NCBI RefSeq assembly: GCF_005508865.1
Contig: NZ_SCOM01000007.1
Coordinates: forward strand, 1 to 64,000
DNA: 64,000 nucleotides
Direction of reading: 5' to 3'
Source of the DNA: Pseudomonas sp. F(2018)
GTDB taxonomy: Bacteria; Pseudomonadota; Gammaproteobacteria; Pseudomonadales; Pseudomonadaceae
Part shown: in pieces, positions 58,698-64,000 of the stretch
Layout: every line of letters starts with the position of its first letter
How positions within the stretch are numbered: position 1 is the stretch's first letter
The notes under the pieces: generated by a model
The model's database searches: none
Seen by the model: the letters and a program-made list of their open reading frames with translations, nothing else
Told to the model about the DNA's origin: nothing
Position numbers and translations under genes: made by a program

Positions 58698-59516
58698 ATG
58701 TGGTCGTTCCGCGCCTGGCGCCGCCAGCGCATCCTCTCCCGCTCGCCTTACACCACCCGCCACTGGCATGAGGCACGCGCACGCCTGCCAATTCTCGACG
58801 GCCTGAGCGAGGCCGAGGAACAGCGTCTGTTCCAGCGCGCCATCCTGTTTCTCCATCACAAGCGCCTGACCGCACTGCCCGGCGTCGAACTGGACGAGGT
58901 CGACCGCCTGACCCTGGCCGCCCAGGCCGAACTGCCGCTGCTGCACCTGGCCGACCTGGACTGGTACCAGGGCTTCCACGAGATCGTCCTGTACCCGGAC
59001 GACTTCGTCAGCCCGCAGAGCCATCGCGATGCCAGCGGTATCGAACACGAGTGGGACGATGAGCGCAGCGGCGAGGCCTGGCTACAGGGCCCGGTGATCC
59101 TCGCCTGGCCCGGGGTGCAAGCCGGCGGCGGTTGGGATGCCTACAACCTGGTGATCCACGAGCTGTCGCACAAGCTGGACATGCTCAACGGCGACGCCAA
59201 CGGCCTGCCGCCGCTGCACCGCGACATGCGCATCCAGGCCTGGGCGCAGGCCATGCAGCCCGCCTATGACGGCATGAATGCCCAGCTCGATGCCGACCCT
59301 GAGGCGGAAACCGCCATCGATCCCTACGCGGCGGAGAACCCGGCCGAGTTCTTCGCCGTCACCAGCGAGTACTTCTTCACCGCGCCCGACCTGCTGCAGG
59401 AGGCCTTCCCGGCCGTCTACGGCCAGCTCGCCGCCTTCTACCGCCAAGACCCGCTGACGCGCCTGCGCACCTTGCAGGAAAGCCATCCGGACTATCGCGA
59501 CACGACCAACGGATGA
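58698..59516 (+). CDS. mtfA: Zinc-dependent peptidase MtfA
   Basis: A 272-residue zincin of the MtfA/DUF980 family. The zinc motif HExxH reads VIHELSHKLDML near residues 152-163, with the third ligand in the ENPAEFFAVTSEYFF stretch near 213-227. In E. coli MtfA (YeeI) binds and titrates the glucose PTS repressor Mlc; pseudomonads lack that system, so the role here may differ. The N-terminus is helical. It precedes the ppa promoter. Confidence 0.9.
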   Translation: MWSFRAWRRQRILSRSPYTTRHWHEARARLPILDGLSEAEEQRLFQRAILFLHHKRLTALPGVELDEVDRLTLAAQAELPLLHLADLDWYQGFHEIVLYPDDFVSPQSHRDASGIEHEWDDERSGEAWLQGPVILAWPGVQAGGGWDAYNLVIHELSHKLDMLNGDANGLPPLHRDMRIQAWAQAMQPAYDGMNAQLDADPEAETAIDPYAAENPAEFFAVTSEYFFTAPDLLQEAFPAVYGQLAAFYRQDPLTRLRTLQESHPDYRDTTNG

Positions 59517-59550
59517 GCACGCGGGCGTAGTAACGTCACCGGAATGTGCC

Positions 59551-59556
59551 TATAAT
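59551..59556 (+). promoter_or_regulatory. Consensus -10 box of the ppa promoter
   Basis: Perfect TATAAT 38 bases before the ppa ATG; the -35 region (about 59528-59533) is weak. Confidence 0.6.
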
Positions 59557-59593
59557 CCGCCCACTTTTTTGGCCCAACCCTGGGGTATCCACC

Positions 59594-60121
59594 ATGAGCT
59601 ACAGCAAAGTCCCGGCCGGCAAAGACGTGCCGAACGACATCTACGTCGCCATCGAGATTCCGGCCAACCACGCGCCGATCAAATACGAAATCGATCACGA
59701 CACCGATTGCCTGTTCGTCGACCGCTTCATGGCCACCCCGATGTTCTACCCGGCCAACTACGGTTTCATCCCGCACACCCTGGCCGACGACGGCGACCCC
59801 CTCGACGTGCTGGTCGTGACCCCGTATCCGGTAGCCCCGGGTTCGGTCATCCGCTGCCGTCCGGTCGGCGTGCTGAACATGACCGACGAAGCCGGCGGTG
59901 ACGCCAAGCTGATCGCCGTCCCGCACGACAAGCTGAGCGTGATCTACAAGGACGTGCAGGAATACACCGATCTGCCGGCTCTGCTGCTGGAGCAGATCAA
60001 GCACTTCTTCGAGAACTACAAGGATCTCGAGAAGGGCAAGTGGGTCAAGGTCGAAGGCTGGGGCAACGCCGACGAAGCCCGCCAAGCAATTCTGAAGGCG
60101 GTAGCGGCTTACCAAAAATAA
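59594..60121 (+). CDS. ppa: Inorganic pyrophosphatase
   Basis: A 175-residue soluble type I pyrophosphatase that hydrolyses PPi and pulls biosynthetic reactions forward. The metal-binding D-x-D-P-x-D signature is DGDPLDVLV near residues 66-74; YGFIPHTLADD precedes it and KDVQEYTDLP follows near 118-127. Length equals E. coli Ppa (176). A -10 TATAAT stands upstream. The stop is followed by two terminators, one for each strand. Confidence 0.97.
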   Translation: MSYSKVPAGKDVPNDIYVAIEIPANHAPIKYEIDHDTDCLFVDRFMATPMFYPANYGFIPHTLADDGDPLDVLVVTPYPVAPGSVIRCRPVGVLNMTDEAGGDAKLIAVPHDKLSVIYKDVQEYTDLPALLLEQIKHFFENYKDLEKGKWVKVEGWGNADEARQAILKAVAAYQK

Positions 60122-60140
60122 GCCAGTACCACCCCCTGAA

Positions 60141-60164
60141 GGCCGGCCACAAGCCGGCCTTTTT
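60141..60164 (+). terminator. Intrinsic terminator after ppa
   Basis: GGCCGGC-CACAA-GCCGGCC followed by TTTTT (60141-60164), 19 bases past the ppa stop. Confidence 0.9.
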
Positions 60165-60201
60165 ATTGCCCGCGATTTGCTCCGCTGGAATCGCGCCCAC
60201 A

Positions 60202-60228
60202 AAAAAGGCCGCTCAGAGCGGCCTTTTT
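60202..60228. terminator. Bidirectional terminator between ppa and purA
   Basis: AAAAAGGCCGCT-CAG-AGCGGCCTTTTT, perfect twelve-base arms with A and T runs on both sides, 13 bases from the purA stop. It ends the minus-strand purA message and backs up the ppa terminator. Confidence 0.9.
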
Positions 60229-60241
60229 CGTGACAGTGGTA

Positions 60242-61537
60242 TCAGGCGAACGGGTGACGCAGAACGATGGTCTCGTTGCGGTCCGGGCCGGTGGAGATGA
60301 TGTCGATCGGCGCGCCGACCAGCTCTTCCACCCGCTTGATGTAGGCACGAGCGGCCGCGGGCAGCTCTTCCAAGCTCTTGGCACCCAGAGTCGACTCGCT
60401 CCAGCCCGGCATTTCCTCGTACACCGGCTGCAGACCGATATAGCTGTCGGCGTCGGTCGGCGCGTCCACCAGCAGATTGCCCTGGGCGTCCTTGTAACCG
60501 GTGCAGATGCTGATGCTTTCCAGACCGTCGAGCACGTCCAGCTTGGTCAGGCATAGACCGGAGATGCTGTTGATCTCGATGGCGCGACGCAGGATCACGG
60601 CATCGAACCAGCCACAGCGGCGGGCACGGCCGGTTGTCGAACCGAACTCGTGGCCACGCTTGGCCAGGAAGGCGCCGGTCTCGTCGAACAGCTCGGTGGG
60701 GAACGGGCCGGAGCCGACACGGGTGGTGTAGGCCTTGGTGATACCGAGGATGTAGTCCAGATACAGCGGGCCGAAACCGGAGCCGGTGGCGGTGCCGCCG
60801 GCGGTGGTGTTGGAGCTGGTGACGTACGGGTAGGTGCCATGGTCGATGTCCAGCAGCGAACCCTGGGCACCTTCGAACATGATGTCTTTGCCGGCACGAC
60901 GCAGCTCGTGCAGGTCAGCGGTGACGTCGGTCATCATCGGGCGCAGCAGCTCGGCGAACGCCATGCACTCGTCCAGGGTGGCCTGGAAGTCGATGGCCGG
61001 CTCTTTGTAGTAATTGACCAGCACGAAGTTGTGGTAGTCCAGCAGCTCGCCCAGCTTGGAGGCGAAGCGTTCGCGGTGGAACAGGTCACCGATGCGCAGG
61101 CCGCGACGGGCCACCTTGTCTTCGTACGCCGGGCCGATGCCGCGACCGGTGGTGCCGATCTTGGCGTCGCCACGGGCCTTCTCGCGGGCCTGGTCGAGGG
61201 CCACGTGGTAGGACAGGATCAGCGGGCAGGACGGGCTGATGCGCAGGCGCTCGCGCACCGGTACGCCCTTCTCTTCCAGCTTGGTGATCTCACGCATCAG
61301 GGCGTCGGGGGCGACTACCACGCCGTTGCCGATCAGGCATTGCACGCCTTCGCGCAGGATGCCGGACGGGATCAGGTGCAGCACGGTCTTCTCGCCGTCG
61401 ATCACCAGCGTGTGGCCGGCGTTGTGACCGCCCTGGTAGCGCACTACCGCGGCAGCCTGCTCGGTCAGCAGATCGACGATCTTGCCCTTGCCCTCATCAC
61501 CCCACTGGGTGCCCAGGACCACGACATTCTTACCCAT
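60242..61537 (-). CDS. purA: Adenylosuccinate synthetase
   Basis: A 431-residue GTP-dependent enzyme that joins IMP and aspartate in AMP synthesis. The P-loop is VLGTQWGDEGKGKIVDLL near residues 7-24, IMP region GRGIGPAYEDK near 130-140, and NVAGxxx-type GTP site around 300-330 (GRARRCGWFDAVILRRAIE). The C-terminal TGPDRNETIV is the conserved end. It lies in the usual purA-hisZ-yjeT-hflC order of pseudomonads. Start at 61537 opens with GKNVVVLGTQWGDE. Confidence 0.97.
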   Translation of the reverse strand: MGKNVVVLGTQWGDEGKGKIVDLLTEQAAAVVRYQGGHNAGHTLVIDGEKTVLHLIPSGILREGVQCLIGNGVVVAPDALMREITKLEEKGVPVRERLRISPSCPLILSYHVALDQAREKARGDAKIGTTGRGIGPAYEDKVARRGLRIGDLFHRERFASKLGELLDYHNFVLVNYYKEPAIDFQATLDECMAFAELLRPMMTDVTADLHELRRAGKDIMFEGAQGSLLDIDHGTYPYVTSSNTTAGGTATGSGFGPLYLDYILGITKAYTTRVGSGPFPTELFDETGAFLAKRGHEFGSTTGRARRCGWFDAVILRRAIEINSISGLCLTKLDVLDGLESISICTGYKDAQGNLLVDAPTDADSYIGLQPVYEEMPGWSESTLGAKSLEELPAAARAYIKRVEELVGAPIDIISTGPDRNETIVLRHPFA

Positions 61538-61589
61538 AACACTTGTCCTCTTTGGAAGCTCGATGCCGGCCACAGCCGGCGGAAAACCA

Positions 61590-62777
61590 TCAGGACGCCA
61601 GCGGCGCCAACTGCCAACGTCCATCGCGCAGCTGCAGCTGGCGGTCACAGCCCGCCTCGCCCGCCGCGCTTACATCCTGCCCAGGCAGAGCCTGGACCAC
61701 GCGCACGCCTTCGCTGCGCAGGCGCTGTACGGCCTGCCACAGGTACAGATCATGATGATCCGGCGCCCAGACCCCGGCAGCCGGCTCGTCAACACGCATG
61801 TCGCCGAGGGTGACCAGGGTCTTCAGATCGGTGGAGAAACCGGTGGCCGGGCGCGCCCGACCGAAATTGCCGCCGACGTCGTCATAGCGACCGCCCTGGG
61901 CGATCGATTGGCCGACGCCCGGAACGAACGCGGCGAACACCACACCGGTGTGGTAGTGGTAGCCACGCAGCTCGCCGAGGTCGAAATACAGCGGCAGCTC
62001 CGGGTAGCGCAGCTCCAGCTGGTCGGCGATGGCCACCAGCTGATCCAGCGCGGCATGCACTTCGGCCGGCGCCTCGACCAGGCAGGCCTGGGCCAGGTCC
62101 AGCACTTCGCGGCCGCCACACAGCTCGACCAGCGCGCGCAGCATGCTGGCCAGATGCGGCTGCAGGGATTCGGTGAGCGCGTCGACTTCATCGACGGCCT
62201 TGCGCTGCAGAGCGTCGAACAACTGCTGCTCGGCCTCGCCGGACAGGCCGGCGGCGCGGGCCAGGCCGCGATAGATGCCGACATGACCGAGGTCCATGTG
62301 CACATCCGGCACACCGGCCAGGGCCAGGGTGTCGAGCATCAGGCTGATGACTTCCACGTCGCTGGCCGGGCTGGCGTCGCCGTACAGCTCGGCGCCCAGC
62401 TGGATCGGGCTACGCGAGGTGGCCAGCGCACGCGGTTTGGCATGCAGCACGCTGCCGGCATAGCACAGGCGGCTCGGGCCTTCGCGACGCAGGGTGTGCG
62501 CATCCATCCGCGCCACCTGCGGCGTGATGTCGGCACGGAAGCCCATCTGCCGGCCGGACAGCGGATCGGTCACCTTGAAGGTGCGCAGATCCAGGTCCTG
62601 GCCGGCACCGGTGAGCAGGGACTCAAGATATTCGATGTGCGGAGTGACGACGAACTCGTAGCCCCAGCGCTGGAACAGATCCAGCACCTGGCGGCGCGCC
62701 GCCTCGATCAGTGCCGCTTCCGGCGGCAGTACTTCTTCGATGCCATCTGGCAGCAGCCAGCGGTCTACCGTTGCCAT
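61590..62777 (-). CDS. hisZ: ATP phosphoribosyltransferase regulatory subunit HisZ
   Basis: A 395-residue paralog of histidyl-tRNA synthetase that pairs with a short HisG to form the first enzyme of histidine synthesis. Class II synthetase core features remain (GFRADITPQVARMDAHTL near 76-93, LCYAGSVLHAKP near 99-110), but there is no anticodon-binding domain. The GGRYDDVGGNFGRARPATGFS stretch near 305-325 corresponds to the HisRS signature region. It follows DUF2065 by 34 bases and precedes purA by 52. Confidence 0.94.
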   Translation of the reverse strand: MATVDRWLLPDGIEEVLPPEAALIEAARRQVLDLFQRWGYEFVVTPHIEYLESLLTGAGQDLDLRTFKVTDPLSGRQMGFRADITPQVARMDAHTLRREGPSRLCYAGSVLHAKPRALATSRSPIQLGAELYGDASPASDVEVISLMLDTLALAGVPDVHMDLGHVGIYRGLARAAGLSGEAEQQLFDALQRKAVDEVDALTESLQPHLASMLRALVELCGGREVLDLAQACLVEAPAEVHAALDQLVAIADQLELRYPELPLYFDLGELRGYHYHTGVVFAAFVPGVGQSIAQGGRYDDVGGNFGRARPATGFSTDLKTLVTLGDMRVDEPAAGVWAPDHHDLYLWQAVQRLRSEGVRVVQALPGQDVSAAGEAGCDRQLQLRDGRWQLAPLAS

Positions 62778-62811
62778 TTCGCCATTCCCCTCTCGGTACG
62801 GGCGGCAGCCT

Positions 62812-62997
62812 TCAGTGAAGCAGATACAGGAGGGTGGTCCCCAGCAGCATGCTGGCCAGCCCCATGAGACGCAGCTGCCGGTCGGGCAGTTGTGCCAGTT
62901 GCGCGATCGTTCCGCGCCAACGCCGCGGATAGAGGAAGGGCAGGATGCCTTCCAGCACCAACATCAGACAAAACGCGATGCCCAGTTCCTGCCACAT
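62812..62997 (-). CDS. DUF2065 (YjeT-like) small membrane protein
   Basis: A 61-residue protein with two transmembrane segments (about 5-23 and 43-60). The opening WQELGIAFCLMLVLEGILPFLYPRRW is typed (shown in part: residues 2-13 WQELGIAFCLML) and RLMGLASMLLG near 43-53 are typical of DUF2065. It is conserved between hflC and hisZ/purA in many gammaproteobacteria. Function unknown. A terminator-like hairpin precedes it (63013-63037). Confidence 0.88.
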   Translation of the reverse strand: MWQELGIAFCLMLVLEGILPFLYPRRWRGTIAQLAQLPDRQLRLMGLASMLLGTTLLYLLH

Positions 62998-63012
62998 GAT
63001 TCCCGCAGACGC

Positions 63013-63037
63013 AAAAAAGCCGGGCTTTTTCCCGGCT
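63013..63037 (-). terminator. Intrinsic terminator after hflC
   Basis: On the minus strand AGCCGGG-AAAAAG-CCCGGCT is followed by TTTTT (63013-63037). It lies between hflC and DUF2065, so it should partly separate hflKC from DUF2065-hisZ-purA. Confidence 0.8.
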
Positions 63038-63108
63038 GACCCATGATAACACGTTTTCCACGGAGGTCACCCCGACACGGCCGAACGGCCGCCTCGGGGT
63101 GCCTTCGA

Positions 63109-63978
63109 TCAGGGTTTTGGCTGCTGCAGATAGCGGAAGAACTCGCTATCCGGATCCAGCACCAGCACATCGCTCTTGCTCGAGAAGCTGTCACGATAGG
63201 CACCCAGGCTGCGGTAGAACGCATAGAACTCGGCGTCCTGGCCGTAGGCTCCGGCGTAGATGGCTGCGGACTTGGCGTCGCCATCACCGCGGATTTCCTC
63301 GGCTTCGCGATAGGCTTCGGCGAGGATCACACGCTTCTGCCGGTCGGCGTCGGCACGGATGCCTTCGGCCAACTCGCGACCCTTGGCACGGTGCTCGCGG
63401 GCCTCGCGCTCACGCTCCGAGCTCATGCGGTCGAACACGCTGCGATAGACCTCTTTCGGCAGATCGATGGCCTTGACGCGAACGTCCACTACCTCGATGC
63501 CCAGTTCCTTCTGCGCCATGCCGTTGAGCGACTTGGTGATGGCCGCCATCAGCGCGTCACGCTCACCGGAGACCACTTCGTGCAGGGTGCGGGTACCGAA
63601 CTGGTTGGCCAGGGCGGTGATCAGGCGCTGGGACAGGCGATCATCGGCGATCTGGCGGATGCCGGAGGTCGCGGTGTAGTAGCGCTGGGCATCGGCGACA
63701 CGCCACTTGGCGTAGGCGTCGACCATCACCGCCTTCTTCTCCAGGGTCAGCACGCGCTGGATCGGCGATTCCAGGGTCAGCAGACGCGCATCGAACTTGC
63801 GCACCTGGTTCATCACCGGGACTTTGACGTGCAGACCCGGCGGCACGTCGGCCACCTGGATCTTACCGAACTGCAGGAGCACGGCCTTCTCGGTCTGGGT
63901 GACGATGTACAGGCTGTTCCATGCCAGAACGACGACCACCACCCCGGCAATCAGGGCAAACAGCGATTTGTTGCTCAT
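63109..63978 (-). CDS. hflC: HflC, SPFH-domain modulator of FtsH
   Basis: A 289-residue inner-membrane protein with one N-terminal transmembrane anchor (about residues 6-24) and a periplasmic SPFH/band-7 domain (about 25-250). HflKC forms a cage around the FtsH protease and limits its action on membrane substrates. Conserved stretches: ERDALMAAITKSLNGMAQKELGIEVVDVRVKAIDLP (broken across 142-177) and AEAYREAEEIRGDGDAKSAAIYAGAYG near 220-246. Start overlaps the hflK stop as ATGA. Confidence 0.95.
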   Translation of the reverse strand: MSNKSLFALIAGVVVVVLAWNSLYIVTQTEKAVLLQFGKIQVADVPPGLHVKVPVMNQVRKFDARLLTLESPIQRVLTLEKKAVMVDAYAKWRVADAQRYYTATSGIRQIADDRLSQRLITALANQFGTRTLHEVVSGERDALMAAITKSLNGMAQKELGIEVVDVRVKAIDLPKEVYRSVFDRMSSEREREAREHRAKGRELAEGIRADADRQKRVILAEAYREAEEIRGDGDAKSAAIYAGAYGQDAEFYAFYRSLGAYRDSFSSKSDVLVLDPDSEFFRYLQQPKP

Positions 63979-64000
63979 CAGCGGCTCTCCCTGGTGCGCA
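63978..64000 (-). CDS. hflK: HflK, C-terminal fragment (continues beyond window)
   Basis: The last seven complete codons, RTRESR then TGA, end at 63978 and overlap the hflC ATG by ATGA, exactly where hflK ends in the hflK-hflC operon. Only six residues are visible, so the identification rests on context. Confidence 0.6.

Noticed and set aside
1..64000. CRISPR arrays, tRNA/rRNA genes, insertion sequences or prophage
   Set aside because: No regularly spaced direct repeats, no tRNA-like or rRNA-like sequence and no transposase or phage gene was seen. The repeats found are short palindromes.

Overview
This window is chromosomal DNA of a Pseudomonas species (Gammaproteobacteria). It is uniformly GC-rich, about 99% of it can be assigned, and the gene order agrees closely with what I recall of P. 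aeruginosa PAO1: amn, TetR/aidB, ladS, thiD-thiE-hemL, miaB-ybeZ-ybeY-corC-lnt, ybeL, leuS-lptE-holA, arfA, sltB3, lipA/lipB/ybeD, dacC-rlpA-sltB1-rodA-mrdA-rlmH-rsfS-nadD-proA, mpg, lrgAB, ubiX, mpl, ppa. I see no phage, insertion sequence, CRISPR array, rRNA or tRNA. Comparisons with PAO1 are from memory and were not computed.

Layout. 0-5 kb: a CAD-type alcohol dehydrogenase with a GNAT acetyltransferase, AMP nucleosidase, and two small unknown or membrane proteins. 5-10.4 kb: a TetR-aidB-thioesterase operon and the hybrid kinase LadS. 10.5-14.6 kb: thiamine (thiD, thiE) and heme (hemL) genes, a membrane protein and a Sel1 protein. 14.6-20.6 kb: DUF1820, miaB and the ybeZ-ybeY-corC-lnt run (tRNA modification, rRNA maturation, envelope lipoprotein acylation). 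20.7-28.2 kb: ElyC-like protein, YbeL, leuS, lptE, holA, a short arfA with an internal terminator, and the lytic transglycosylase sltB3. 28.3-30.7 kb: alkA-like glycosylase and a soluble PAS-PAS-chemoreceptor (BdlA type). 30.9-42.1 kb: lipoate genes, then one long minus-strand block for cell elongation and septal peptidoglycan plus ribosome, NAD and proline genes. 42.3-52.2 kb: mpg, DedA-PAP2 fusion, LON-domain protein, lrgAB, MaoC hydratase, MORN/caspase-like lipoprotein, SDR, methyltransferase, YceK lipoprotein, ubiX, mpl. 52.2-58.0 kb: a four-gene amine cassette (permease, glutamine-synthetase-like ligase, aldehyde dehydrogenase, iron alcohol dehydrogenase) behind a 384-base structured leader. 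58-64 kb: GNAT, mtfA, ppa, then purA-hisZ-DUF2065-hflC (and the last codons of hflK) on the minus strand.

The most interesting region is 52.2-58.0 kb. The permease belongs to the ethanolamine permease family and sits next to mpl, where PAO1 (as I recall it) carries the regulator EatR, an aldehyde dehydrogenase, the permease and eutBC. Here neither EatR nor EutBC is present. Instead the permease is followed by a gamma-glutamylamide synthetase-like enzyme and two dehydrogenases, which suggests a gamma-glutamylation route for an amino alcohol. The leader has several strong hairpins and may be a cis-regulatory RNA. Other notable points are the arfA nonstop-mRNA switch, an 11-repeat MORN lipoprotein with a C13/caspase-like domain, a nine-base A tract in rlpA, and several dispersed palindromic intergenic repeat families.
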